Part shown: positions 7,343 through 15,237 of the stretch, piece after piece
Layout: each line of letters starts with the position of its first letter
How positions within the stretch are numbered: the stretch's first letter is position 1
Assembly (NCBI GenBank): GCA_002503885.1
Contig: DASQ01000131.1
Coordinates: 1 to 39,048, forward strand
Length of the DNA stretch: 39,048 nt
Direction of reading: 5' to 3'
DNA from: Methanoculleus marisnigri
GTDB lineage: Archaea; Halobacteriota; Methanomicrobia; Methanomicrobiales; Methanoculleaceae
The notes under the pieces: model-generated
Databases searched by the model: none
What the model was told of the DNA's origin: nothing
What the model saw: only the letters and a program-made list of their open reading frames with translations
Program-made: the position numbers and the translations under genes

Positions 7343-8812
7343 ATGCAGAACCAGCAGCCCGTCGACCTGAACGCCATCGCATGGGCGGCGATGGATCAGT
7401 ACGGCTTCATCCCCGGGTTCCCGCCGTCCGTCCTCCGGGAAGTCGGCGCTCTCGCCGCGAAAATCTTTCCGGATACCCTCGATGACCCCCGCGACCTCCG
7501 GTCGCTCCTCTGGTCGTCGATCGACAACCACGATTCAAGGGACCTCGACCAGATCGAGGTCTGCGAAGAAGGACCGAACGGGGAGATCCGGGTCGGGGTT
7601 GCAATCGCCGATGTCGACGTCTACGTCCAGAAAGAGTCGGAGACGGACCGGCATGCCGGCCATAACGGGACCTCGGTCTACACCGGCGTTACGACCTTCC
7701 CGATGCTGCCCGATCGCCTCTCGGCGGGCATCACCTCGCTCCTTCCCGGCCAGGACCGGATGGCGGTCGTCATCGAGTACACCGTCCTCCCCGATGGGAG
7801 CGTGAAGCCCGGCGATATCTACCGGGCAATCGTCGCGAACCGGGCAAAACTCGTCTACGAGGAGGTCGGCGACTGGCTGGAGGGGACCGGGCCCATCCCC
7901 GGGACGGTCACGGAGACACCCGGCCTCCTGGAGCAGGTCCTCCTCCAGAACGAGGCCGCCATGCGCATGAAGAAGCGCCGGACGGAGCAGGGAGCGCTCG
8001 CCCTCGAGACGATAGAAGCCGCGCCGGTCGTGACGGACGGCCAGGTCAGGGGTCTCGTCATCCAGCAGCAGAACCGCGCGCGATGCCTGATCGAGGAGTT
8101 CATGGTCGCGGCCAACGGCAGCGTGACGGCGTTCTTAAGCGACGCCGATCTGCCCATGATTCACCGGGTCGTCCGCACCCCGAAGAACTGGGAGGGGATT
8201 GTTGCGGAGGCAGCGGAACGCGGCGAAGCCCTTCCCCCCGAACCGGACGCGGAGGCACTCACACGGTTCCTCATCCGGCAGAAGGCGGCCGACCCCGACC
8301 GTTTCCCCGACCTCTCTCTCACGGTGGTGAAGCTCATGGGGGCGGGGGAGTACGTGGCGTTCCGGCCGGGCGACGTGCCGATCGGCCACTTCGCCCTCGC
8401 CGTCACCGACTACACCCACGGCACTGCCCCGAACCGGCGCTACGTCGATCTCATCATCCAGCGGCTGATAAAGTCGGTCGTCGACGCCGAGCGCTATCCC
8501 CCCTACACGCCTCTCGAACTCGACGACCTCGCCGTCCGGCTGACCGACCGGGAGAAAGCCTCCCAGAAGGTCGAGCGCTTCGTCCGGAAGGCGGCGGCCG
8601 CGGTCCTCCTCCGGGAGAGGATCGGCGACTCGTTCGAGGCGTTCGTCACCGGGGCATCGGAGAAGGGGACGTATGTTCGGCTGATCGACCCGCCGGCCGA
8701 AGGAAGGGTCATGCAGGGCGAGCAGGGTCTGCGGGTCGGCCAGAGAGTGCGTGTCCGCCTGATGGCGACGGACCCGTACAAAGGCTTCATCGACTTCGCG
8801 CGTACCCGGTGA
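7343..8812 (+). CDS. RNB-domain (RNase II/R-like) 3'-5' exoribonuclease
   Basis: A 489-residue RNB-family nuclease. The catalytic segment SSIDNHDSRDLDQIE places Asp61, Asp67 and Asp69 with the same spacing as the three first magnesium-binding aspartates of RNase II, while the fourth position is Gln70 in place of Asp. The DLDQ variant occurs in a side branch of the family, so activity is still likely. Later landmarks are a conserved VANRAKLVYEEV stretch and FALAVTDYTHGTAPNRRYVDL near 355-375. Residues 430-489 look like a short S1/OB-type RNA-binding tail. It probably degrades single-stranded RNA. The start rests on a TATA box at 7312-7319; the 38 upstream codons overlap phoU and are low-complexity. 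Confidence 0.85.
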   Translation: MQNQQPVDLNAIAWAAMDQYGFIPGFPPSVLREVGALAAKIFPDTLDDPRDLRSLLWSSIDNHDSRDLDQIEVCEEGPNGEIRVGVAIADVDVYVQKESETDRHAGHNGTSVYTGVTTFPMLPDRLSAGITSLLPGQDRMAVVIEYTVLPDGSVKPGDIYRAIVANRAKLVYEEVGDWLEGTGPIPGTVTETPGLLEQVLLQNEAAMRMKKRRTEQGALALETIEAAPVVTDGQVRGLVIQQQNRARCLIEEFMVAANGSVTAFLSDADLPMIHRVVRTPKNWEGIVAEAAERGEALPPEPDAEALTRFLIRQKAADPDRFPDLSLTVVKLMGAGEYVAFRPGDVPIGHFALAVTDYTHGTAPNRRYVDLIIQRLIKSVVDAERYPPYTPLELDDLAVRLTDREKASQKVERFVRKAAAAVLLRERIGDSFEAFVTGASEKGTYVRLIDPPAEGRVMQGEQGLRVGQRVRVRLMATDPYKGFIDFARTR

Positions 8813-8834
8813 GGGAGGGGGGCTCCCGCCCGGT

Positions 8835-9527
8835 TCAGTAACCGAGCTGCTCCCGGATCAGGACCAGGGTTATCCTCCCCTCGGTAACTTCGTTCTCGAG
8901 GATCACGTGCTTGCCGATATAACTCCCGGTGCCGTAGGCATGCTGCGCCCGCTGGTTCTCGAGCGGCAGGCAGTACTCCCGGCACCGCCGGAGCGCGTCC
9001 TCAAGCGTCGGCACGATCTTGTTCGTCCCGGAGACGAGGATGAGGTGAGCCGCCGCGTGGGGCCACGCCCCCATCCGGCTCCCGGTCTTGTCGCACCCGA
9101 CAACCTCGCCCGATTCGGCGATCGCCTGGACGCCAGAGAGGAAGTAGTCGGCGGTCACGCTTTTGCGGCGGAGCGCGTGCCGCTTCTCCTCATCGTTCTC
9201 GGCGGTGATGACCGCGTGGTAGTCCCGCCATCCCTTCCGGTTCTCCCTGAGCACCCGGTCAAACCCCATCTCTATCAGGGTCGTCGAGTAACCGTTCATG
9301 ACCTCGGCACCTTCGGGCAGCAGGTCGACGACGGTCCGGAGCGCATCCTCTGCCGTATCCGCGAGGATCACCCTGATGTTCCGCGCCTCGATCGCCGCAA
9401 CCGTCCTCTCGATCGTCGCGTCGTCCGGAATCCGGCTCCATCGTTCTCTGTCCACCCCGGCATCGGCCATCAGGTTGATTGCGCTGTACTCGGTATCTTT
9501 TGCCATCTGCTGGGTAACATTCGCCAT
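8835..9527 (-). CDS. LUD-domain (LutC/DUF162-like) protein
   Basis: A 230-residue LUD-domain protein, related to LutC and LutB of bacterial L-lactate oxidation. Recognisable parts are EVMNGYSTTLIEMGFD, the ADYFLSGVQAIAESGEVVGCD core and the LVSGTNKIVPTLEDALRR segment. Stand-alone members are common in methanogens, where the substrate is unknown; no LutA or LutB partner is visible here, so lactate use should not be assumed. The start at 9527 follows a very good Shine-Dalgarno sequence, GGGGTGATC, and a TATA box read as AGGTATATGT lies at 9561-9570. The long upstream open frame is rejected because it is arginine-rich junk. It converges with the RNB gene, leaving 22 bp between stops. Confidence 0.85.
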   Translation of the reverse strand: MANVTQQMAKDTEYSAINLMADAGVDRERWSRIPDDATIERTVAAIEARNIRVILADTAEDALRTVVDLLPEGAEVMNGYSTTLIEMGFDRVLRENRKGWRDYHAVITAENDEEKRHALRRKSVTADYFLSGVQAIAESGEVVGCDKTGSRMGAWPHAAAHLILVSGTNKIVPTLEDALRRCREYCLPLENQRAQHAYGTGSYIGKHVILENEVTEGRITLVLIREQLGY

Positions 9528-9560
9528 CTGATCACCCCGGGCACAGGAGAACGCGATCCC

Positions 9561-9570
9561 ACATATACCT
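9561..9570 (-). promoter_or_regulatory. TATA box of the LUD-domain gene
   Basis: On the minus strand the sequence reads AGGTATATGT, 34-43 bases before the start at 9527. This predicts a leader of roughly 10 to 15 bases that includes the GGGGTGATC ribosome site. No comparable TATA box is seen for the divergent Cache lipoprotein gene. Confidence 0.4.
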
Positions 9571-9703
9571 CTCCATAGACCGGGCATCCGCACGGGGGTT
9601 GAGGCCTCCACGGTTGCTCCGGGCCGGGAGCACTGGTGACACCGTTTCCTTTGCACAGGAGAATTCCGGCGTGTTTTTTTGGTCCTCCGCCCCACGAAAG
9701 GGT

Positions 9704-10666
9704 ATGAAGAGATGGTATCTCGTCGGCATAGTCTGTCTTCTGGTCCTCGCGGCCGGGTGCAGCAGCCCCGGAGACCGGGAGGTCGTGGAGGAGAATATAA
9801 CCGGGGGAGACCTTGCGGACCTGGTCCGGGACGCCGCCGCGTATGCGGAGACTGCAGGAAGAGATGCAGCCCTCGCCGAGTTCGGCAACGAGACCGGCCG
9901 GTTCTCGCAGGGAGCCCTGTATGTCTACGCTTACGACTACAACGGGACACTCCTCGCCCACCCCTATAAGAGAGAGGCGGTCGGAACGAACCGGGAGAAC
10001 TGGACCGATGTCCGGGGACTGCCGGTGACCCGCATAGGTGCCCGGATGGCAGCAGACGGCGGGGGCTTCATCACCTACCTCTACCCGGTACCGGAGAACA
10101 GGTCCATCGATGAGTCGGCAGAGGACTCCTATGTCCCGAAGCTCGGCTACGTCGCCCCCGTCGGGGATGCGTGGTGGATCGGATCGGGTGTCTACCTCTC
10201 CGATGCGACCGGTCCCGGCCGGGAGCCGTATCCGGAACCCATATCGGCGATGGTCGACCTCGTCGAACGCGGTGCCGCCTATGGCCGCGAGCATGGAGCA
10301 GAAGCGGCGTCCTCTGAGATCTCAAATAGATCGGGGATGTTTGTCGATCCGGCGGAACACTACCTCTACGCCTACGACTACAACGGAACGCTCCTCGCCC
10401 ATCCCCACCTGCAGGCCGCGATAGGCGCAAGCCTGATCGAGAGGCAGGACCCCTTCGGAATGAAGAACATCCGGGCGCTCAGGGACACAGCACAGTCGGG
10501 AGGTGGGTTCATCGTCTTCGTCTGGCCAAACCCCGAGCAGGAGAACCGCGAGGAACTGAAGATCGGGTACGTCCGCCCGGTCGACGACACCTGGTGGGTC
10601 GGCTCGGGGGTCTATCTCAGCGAGATCACCGGGGAGGATGCATCGTTCTCCTCTCTGGGTCCCTGA
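9704..10666 (+). CDS. Lipoprotein with two tandem Cache sensor domains
   Basis: A 320-residue secreted protein. Residues 1-19 are a lipoprotein signal ending LAAGC, so Cys19 should carry the anchor. Two homologous Cache-type ligand-binding domains follow, at about 35-168 and 178-310. Each holds YAYDYNGTLLAHP (75-87 and 222-234), a GGGFI strand, and a closing GYV-PV-D-WW-GSGVYL block. Cache domains normally sit in receptors and bind small organic acids or similar ligands. Here there is no membrane helix after them and no kinase or methyl-accepting part, so the protein must either bind ligand for another receptor or act alone. The start at 9704 puts the signal peptide at the amino end; 35 upstream codons in frame are rejected. 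Confidence 0.82.
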   Translation: MKRWYLVGIVCLLVLAAGCSSPGDREVVEENITGGDLADLVRDAAAYAETAGRDAALAEFGNETGRFSQGALYVYAYDYNGTLLAHPYKREAVGTNRENWTDVRGLPVTRIGARMAADGGGFITYLYPVPENRSIDESAEDSYVPKLGYVAPVGDAWWIGSGVYLSDATGPGREPYPEPISAMVDLVERGAAYGREHGAEAASSEISNRSGMFVDPAEHYLYAYDYNGTLLAHPHLQAAIGASLIERQDPFGMKNIRALRDTAQSGGGFIVFVWPNPEQENREELKIGYVRPVDDTWWVGSGVYLSEITGEDASFSSLGP

Positions 10667-10680
10667 AAAATCTTTTTTCC
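10667..10680 (+). terminator. T-rich terminator after the Cache lipoprotein gene
   Basis: The stop codon is followed within a few bases by an A-run and then CTTTTTTCCC. A run of T residues on the coding strand is enough to stop archaeal RNA polymerase. No clear stem is present. The 10681-10817 stretch holds no gene I can support. Confidence 0.4.
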
Positions 10681-10817
10681 CAAAATTTGCATTCTCTCCC
10701 CGGCAGATCATTAATGCATCCCCAAAAGCCGGGATCTTACCCCCGGGGACATCTACCGGGTAAAACGTCTGGAGAAGTCCTCATCCGACCGTCAGGCGGA
10801 TAGCACGGCCTTGTTTC

Positions 10818-10828
10818 TGAAAAAAAAG
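10818..10828 (-). terminator. T-run terminator after the small hypothetical gene
   Basis: Read on the minus strand, the stop of the 104-residue gene is followed directly by GACTTTTTTTTCAG, an 8-base T run. This is a typical archaeal oligo-T termination signal. Confidence 0.45.
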
Positions 10829-11143
10829 TCAGGAGGTCGGTGCGGCCTCCAGGGCCGTCTCTTCCGCCCCCACCTCCTCGCTGTCCCAGACGAGGGTGCT
10901 CTTCATCTCGGTCATGATCACCCGTGAACCGGAGGGGACCCGGATCGCGTCGCCGATATCCTCAGGCGCCCGCGCCCAGACGACCTGGTGCTTGACCTCG
11001 CCGCCGGGCAGCAGCACCACGACGCTGTAGGTGTTCATACCCTCCTCAAGGGCTCCCTCACTCTCTCCCGGGGTAACACGATAGCACGTAAATGTGACCG
11101 GTTCCGATCCTTCGCTCATACTCTGTCCTGCTTCACCTTTCAT
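10829..11143 (-). CDS. Small hypothetical protein, 104 residues
   Basis: I do not recognise a family. The protein is acidic and soluble, with no signal peptide or membrane helix. The middle part, from VTFTCYRVTPG through YSVVVLLPGGEVKHQVVWARAPEDIGDAIRVPSGSRVIMTE, alternates strands and looks like a small beta-rich fold; both ends are glutamate- and alanine-rich and probably disordered. The gene is judged real because GGAGGATT stands at a proper distance before the ATG at 11143, an 8-base T run follows the stop, and base use matches neighbouring genes. A second in-frame ATG at 11119 is a possible start. It lies convergent with the Cache lipoprotein gene. The 301 bases on its upstream side, 11144-11444, hold nothing else I can support. 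Confidence 0.6.
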   Translation of the reverse strand: MKGEAGQSMSEGSEPVTFTCYRVTPGESEGALEEGMNTYSVVVLLPGGEVKHQVVWARAPEDIGDAIRVPSGSRVIMTEMKSTLVWDSEEVGAEETALEAAPTS

Positions 11144-11444
11144 ACTAATCCTCCGTCACCCGGACGTGCGCGGGCTCTCGCGGCTCTGAACGGCCTCCAC
11201 AAAGAGCGGGAGGTTGCCTTCTCCGACCGCCGGGGTTCCCGCCTCACTCCGGAGAGCCACCCCCTTCTGGATCCCCTCCTAATAATAACTTGCCCATGCC
11301 GGAGTTCCCGGGAGGGGCACCCCACACCCGGGCCGGGACCCTCCTCCAGTGCTGCCCGGATGGCTACCGGAAATCATGCCCGGATGAGGACCATGCGCGA
11401 CGGATAACGATTCCGTCCGGCGACGGCACGGGAATGCCGGGTCG

Positions 11445-12467
11445 TCAACCCGCCCCATCCAACCTTCCGGAGCTGTCCCACAATATCATCGGGGCTCCCG
11501 GGATAGCGGCACCAACCTCCTTGTCCCGGAGCCCGGCCACCTCCGCCAGCACCGAGAGGCCGAGCCGGGCATTCTTCTTTGTATACTCAAACGAGACATG
11601 GTCGATGGTGTCGTCCGGGGTGTGGGCCGGGCCGTGCTCCTCGCAGTGGGTCGTCACGGCCGGGAGCCCCCGGGCCTGGAAGGGAACGTGGTCTGAGGCG
11701 CAGGTGTGGTTGTTCGCGGTCAGGGTGAAGTTCGTGGCGTAGAGGCTGTTGTAGTCTGCCATGAGTGCCGCGAGATCGCGAGAGCGCTCGTCGTAGACGA
11801 TGTCGAGGATGAAACGGTTCTCCGGGTCGTAACAGGCCGAGTCGTAGTTGAGGTAGAACGCGACAGGGTTCGTCGCATTCCTGGCATAGTCGGCGCTGCC
11901 GTACCGACCATCCTCTTCGGCGTTCCAGAGCGCAAACTGCACCGGCCGGTCAAACTGGTGGCGGCTCATCACCCGGGCGAGTTCCAGGACGATCGCGACG
12001 CCGCATCCGTTATCGGTAGCCCCTGGCGCGTCGGTAGGGTCTGAGGACCTGCTGTCGTAGTGCGCCCCCACCACCACGACCTCATCGGAGGTATTGTCGC
12101 TCCCGGGGAGCGTGGCGATGACGTTGTTGAGTTCGCCGCCCTGGAACTCCACCTCGAGCCCGGGGATGCTGGCAAACCTCGCAAAGAGATACTCACCCGC
12201 CTCCCGGTTTCCATCGGTCCCAAAGACCCGGGTCGAAAAGTTCTGCAGGTCGTATGTCGTGTTCCAGAGTTCGGTTTCGTTGATCTCTGCAAGCATTGTG
12301 GCGATGGCCGGGTTGTACTCCCGCTCTTCCCCGGATATGCCGGTGGAGCCTGCCGGGGCAGCTACGAGGAGAACTCCTATGCCGGCAAGCAGCAAGGCAC
12401 AGAGCAGCACCCTCCGGATGCAGGCATGCCGTCGGGGGCACCTGTCGCGTGCTGAATCACGTCTCAT
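11445..12467 (-). CDS. Secreted M28-family zinc aminopeptidase
   Basis: A 340-residue M28 metallopeptidase. A basic start and a hydrophobic stretch at 19-38 form a signal peptide or anchor, so it should act outside the cell. The metal ligands of the family are all visible: His136 in VGAHYDS, Asp152 in GATDNGCG as the bridging ligand, Glu184/Glu185 in NAEEDG for catalysis and binding, Asp209 in LNYDSA, and His282 in HTPDDT. It probably releases amino acids from peptides. Several N-x-S/T sites fit a glycosylated surface protein. The start at 12467 follows GGGTGATC, and a TATA box read as GTATATGTAT lies near 12507-12516. It is divergent from the DUF61 gene. Confidence 0.9.
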   Translation of the reverse strand: MRRDSARDRCPRRHACIRRVLLCALLLAGIGVLLVAAPAGSTGISGEEREYNPAIATMLAEINETELWNTTYDLQNFSTRVFGTDGNREAGEYLFARFASIPGLEVEFQGGELNNVIATLPGSDNTSDEVVVVGAHYDSRSSDPTDAPGATDNGCGVAIVLELARVMSRHQFDRPVQFALWNAEEDGRYGSADYARNATNPVAFYLNYDSACYDPENRFILDIVYDERSRDLAALMADYNSLYATNFTLTANNHTCASDHVPFQARGLPAVTTHCEEHGPAHTPDDTIDHVSFEYTKKNARLGLSVLAEVAGLRDKEVGAAIPGAPMILWDSSGRLDGAG

Positions 12468-12680
12468 GAATGATCACCCAGAAGACGCCGCATAGGGCGC
12501 AGAGATACATATACTTTGGCTCCGGATAGCCGGAGATCCATGATCCGGACCGTTTCCTGCTCGAGTCACCGGAATAACGCCCTGGCTCCCGCCAGCGGGG
12601 ACGAGCCTCCGGGGGCCAGATATATATCGCATGGCAGAGAGTAGCCTTTAGACCCAACCGGGATCGCCACCGGAGCAGAC
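12468..12680. promoter_or_regulatory. Divergent promoter region of the M28 and DUF61 genes
   Basis: Two outward TATA boxes are visible. AGATATATATC at 12618-12628 serves the DUF61 gene, and the minus-strand GTATATGTAT near 12507-12516 serves the peptidase gene. Between them, at 12520-12535, CTCCGG and CCGGAG flank ATAG in a perfect inverted repeat. It lies directly upstream of the peptidase TATA box, where an activator or repressor could act. The TATA assignments are good; the operator is a guess. Confidence 0.5.
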
Positions 12681-13112
12681 ATGCCCGACCGACCATCAGC
12701 AGGCGACGAGTCGACCCTCTTACGGTGGATGCGGCTTGAGATCGGCAGGATCAACGACGGTGTCGTTGCGGAGCGGAGACGCCTCTCGGAACTCTTACGG
12801 GAGGAACGCCCGTCGTCCGTCACGAAAGGCGGGAACCGGTACGACTTCGACCGCCAGGTCCTCCTCCGGCTGGAGCAGGCCCTCCCGGGGGAGTGGCAGA
12901 GACGGCTCCGGCTTCCGATCCTCTTCTACTTCGACTCCACGGTCCCGGACAGTTTCTTCCTCGCGGATGAGGCTGCAGTACGGGCTCTCCAGTGCCTGGA
13001 AGAGATCAGCCCTCTCCGGAGGATGCAGGGCGGGAGGCTCTGGATAGCGAAACCTCTCGTGTACGACATCATGAACCGATACCCGACGGCCATGCAGATC
13101 ATGATGGGTTAG
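12681..13112 (+). CDS. DUF61 (UPF0216) family protein
   Basis: A 143-residue protein matching the archaeal UPF0216/DUF61 family. Supporting parts are RINDGVVAERRRLSELLREE near the amino end, a GGNRYDFDRQVLLRLE segment, and LRLPILFYFD in the middle. The family is found almost only in archaea and has no established function. It has no signal peptide or membrane segment and should be cytoplasmic. A strong TATA box at 12618-12628 and a start about 30 bases after the expected transcription start support expression as a single gene. It ends 9 bp before the stop of the convergent small membrane gene. Confidence 0.75.
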   Translation: MPDRPSAGDESTLLRWMRLEIGRINDGVVAERRRLSELLREERPSSVTKGGNRYDFDRQVLLRLEQALPGEWQRRLRLPILFYFDSTVPDSFFLADEAAVRALQCLEEISPLRRMQGGRLWIAKPLVYDIMNRYPTAMQIMMG

Positions 13113-13121
13113 GGGATGACC

Positions 13122-13391
13122 CTACACCCTAAAAGAGATGAGTTCTTCGCCGGTGCCCGGTGAGGTACTCACCGGCATGGCCTCCGGCCGGTGGCCGAAA
13201 ATGGGATACGCGGCCGGTGAGGCGCTCTCGGGCCGATAATCCAGGGACCCGGTTCCGCCAGCCGGTGAGACCACGGGAGACGGCCGATCCTGTGTTCCGA
13301 CAACGATACAGGCGATTAACCCGCCAAAGACCAGGGCTTGTATGGCGACGGTCAATACCACGGCCATCTTCTGTTGATAGATCTCGATCAC
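13122..13391 (-). CDS. Small single-span membrane protein of unknown function
   Basis: An 89-residue protein with one amino-terminal membrane helix (about residues 9-31, MAVVLTVAIQALVFGGLIAC) and a short proline- and serine-rich tail. No family is recognised. The tail is probably outside the cell and unstructured. The start is uncertain. GTG at 13391 lies inside GAGGTGATC, itself a perfect Shine-Dalgarno sequence; ATG at 13367 starts just before the helix but is rather far from that site. A TATA box read as TTTAAATA at 13416-13423 would start transcription almost at the GTG, which favours a leaderless GTG start. The presence of these signals is the main reason to think the gene is real. Confidence 0.5.
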   Translation of the reverse strand: MIEIYQQKMAVVLTVAIQALVFGGLIACIVVGTQDRPSPVVSPAGGTGSLDYRPESASPAAYPIFGHRPEAMPVSTSPGTGEELISFRV

Positions 13392-13594
13392 CTCGCGTGC
13401 CGGTAGCGGGGATCGTATTTAAATTTTGCTAATTATATATTATTAACCTAACCTCCCGTAGCGATTAGGCGCACGGGACCATCTATTCTCACGATAGTGG
13501 CTCCTTTCACCATTATTCGCTTCCTTTCTCCCTTTTCTGTCCGGCCTACTGAGGCGTAATGTGCCTATAAAATTTAGGCACTGCGATCCGCTTG

Positions 13595-13790
13595 GCCTTT
13601 CGATTCTAATAGGATTACAGAGATATTTCCGAAAAAAAGAGATTTATCACGGGATTGGTGGAACAATGCGCCTAACTTTTCCGGGAGTTTAGGTATTAAT
13701 TATTATATTTTGTTACAAATGTCCAATAGGCATAGCGAATAGACGGAGGCCGTGCATCCGGCAGCCCGGGACTGCATGCACACGGTTTTT
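13595..13790 (+). ncRNA. Candidate small RNA in an AT-rich gap (low confidence)
   Basis: The gap 13392-13827 has no credible reading frame and is much more AT-rich than its surroundings. On the plus strand, GTGCCTA and TAGGCAC (13561-13567 and 13575-13581) form a perfect inverted repeat around TAAAATT, creating a TATA-like TATAAAATT, so transcription could start near 13595. At 13750-13785 an imperfect stem (CCGTGCAT against ATGCACACGG) is followed by TTTTT at 13786-13790, resembling a terminator. Together they would outline a transcript of about 195 bases. The word TAGGC or its complement occurs five times between 13466 and 13740. Ends are predictions only; decayed mobile DNA is an alternative. 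Confidence 0.25.
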
Positions 13791-13827
13791 GGGATAGCCC
13801 GCCATTCGCCTCTTTTTGGAAGCGGGC

Positions 13828-14430
13828 CTACCGGGAGGAACGACCTGCCGGCTGCCCGGGATCGTTCCTCCTCGCGATGGTTCGCTGGATCCGTTCGAAG
13901 ACCGGGCGGGTGACCTCATCCATCTGCCCATCAAAGTAATCCACCCATTCCGCAACGAGCGCGAGCTCGCCCTGCTGCCGCTCGAGTTCTCCCTGCAGGT
14001 GATCGATGGTCTTCCGGAGACGGCCGACCTCCTCCACCCTGTTTCCCCGTTCTCGCTCGAGCTCCTCAGCCAGACGTTCGATGCGGCGTTCCTGCCGTGC
14101 CAGCGTCTCCTGCATAACCCGGAGGTCGATCACCACCTCGGGAGGGAGCGGGACAGCGGTTCGGTCAACCCCTTCTGCCGGCTCTTCAGGTGCAGGCGAT
14201 CTCCGCCCGGATCTGATCTCCCGGGCGATCTCTTCCGGTGCGAGGCCCTTCCCGGAGAGTTCTACGAGTTCCCGGACAACCCGGACCGCTTTTTGCGGGA
14301 AGAGTCTGACAGGGCCGATGGTCCGGCAGGTAAAAAGGCTGTCGTAAGTCTGGATGAGTGTCCGGACATCCTGCTCGGAGAGCCCGGTGAGGTGCGCGAT
14401 ATCGCCGATCTTCAGTTCTTGCTCGCTCAT
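13828..14430 (-). CDS. MerR-like HTH protein with a long coiled coil
   Basis: A 200-residue protein. Residues 6-60 resemble a winged MerR-type helix-turn-helix, with LKIGDIAHLTGLSEQDVRTL followed by the wing-like RLFPQKAVRVV. An acidic linker follows, then a long heptad-rich coiled coil at about 105-160 (RQERRIERLAEELERERG). The tail is basic. The layout suits a dimeric DNA-binding protein whose ligand or partner is unknown; typical effector cysteines of metal-sensing MerR proteins are absent. The start at 14430 was preferred over an upstream in-frame ATG at 14487 because GAGGATGG precedes it and the HTH begins right after. It is divergent from the YgjP-type peptidase gene. Confidence 0.65.
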   Translation of the reverse strand: MSEQELKIGDIAHLTGLSEQDVRTLIQTYDSLFTCRTIGPVRLFPQKAVRVVRELVELSGKGLAPEEIAREIRSGRRSPAPEEPAEGVDRTAVPLPPEVVIDLRVMQETLARQERRIERLAEELERERGNRVEEVGRLRKTIDHLQGELERQQGELALVAEWVDYFDGQMDEVTRPVFERIQRTIARRNDPGQPAGRSSR

Positions 14431-14546
14431 GATACCATCCTCTGCACGCGCTCGAGCGGTAACCCTGCTGTAACTCTTTGATCTCATCAGGTATAGGTAC
14501 GTGCCGGATCACGGGGTTTTTCTTGCCGCGGTCCCAGTACGGTACA

Positions 14547-15230
14547 ATGAACAGGGGAGCGAAGGAGAGAGTCCCGGGCGGCATGACCGTCGTCCGGAAG
14601 GCGGTGAGGTCTGCCCGCCTCCAGGTGCGGCCGGATGGGACCCTGCGGGTGGTCGCCCCCCCATCATTCGATATCGGGGAGTTGCTGCAGCGCAACGCGG
14701 CCTGGATCAAAGAGCGGCGCGAAGAATTCGACCGGCTGGCCGCCGAAGGGTGCGGGCACGAGGACCTGCTCCTCCTGCACGGGCGGTTCCACCGTCTGGT
14801 CCGGGGTGCGCGATTCTGCATCGACGAGACATGCGGGGCTGTCGCCTGCCCATCCCCTGGCGCCCTCCGGAGGAACCTCTCAGGGTTGTTAAAGGAGGAG
14901 GTCTTAAACCGGCTCGAGGCCTACCCGGACCTTGCGGGCCAGAGGCGGGGACAGATCGCGGTGAAACTGCAAAAGACCCGGTGGGGGAGTTGCTCGACGC
15001 TCGGCAACCTGAACGTCAACCTGCGCGTCATAGCCCTTCCAGAACCCCTGCGGGAGTATGTCGTCGTCCACGAGGCCGCCCACCTTCGCGAGCAGAACCA
15101 CTCAAAGCGGTTCTGGGACCTCGTGGGCGACCACTACCCCGGGTACCGGGCGGCGGAGGCCGAGTTGCGGCGCTACTGGGTCATCCTCGAACGGAACCGG
15201 GTCTGGTCCTCACTCCGGGATACGAAGTGA
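14547..15230 (+). CDS. YgjP-type (DUF45) M48-like metallopeptidase
   Basis: A 227-residue protein of the YgjP/SprT-like family. The zinc site is HEAAHLREQNHSKRFW, with His175, Glu176 and His179 and a third ligand at His185. The family signature KTRWGSCST lies about 30 residues before it. The amino-terminal SARLQVRPDGTLRVVAPP is also typical. Members are soluble predicted zinc peptidases; in bacteria they often sit near restriction systems, but no such gene is here and the target is unknown. The start is uncertain: 14547 gives the usual length, and 14583 (MTVVRKAV) is an alternative. An upstream TATA-like GGTATAGG lies near 14490. It ends 7 bp before the stop of the convergent sensor gene. Confidence 0.82.
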   Translation: MNRGAKERVPGGMTVVRKAVRSARLQVRPDGTLRVVAPPSFDIGELLQRNAAWIKERREEFDRLAAEGCGHEDLLLLHGRFHRLVRGARFCIDETCGAVACPSPGALRRNLSGLLKEEVLNRLEAYPDLAGQRRGQIAVKLQKTRWGSCSTLGNLNVNLRVIALPEPLREYVVVHEAAHLREQNHSKRFWDLVGDHYPGYRAAEAELRRYWVILERNRVWSSLRDTK

Positions 15231-15237
15231 GGTGGTA

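Noticed and set aside
8835..9950. 371-residue version of the LUD protein
   Set aside because: The extra 141 residues are low-complexity; GGGGTGATC and a TATA box mark the start at 9527.
11290..11742. 150-codon plus-strand frame
   Set aside because: It overlaps the M28 gene antisense, has no ribosome site and no recognisable domain.
13432..13827. Replication origin
   Set aside because: The region is AT-rich with repeated words, but no cdc6/orc1 gene is near and the repeats do not look like known archaeal origin boxes.
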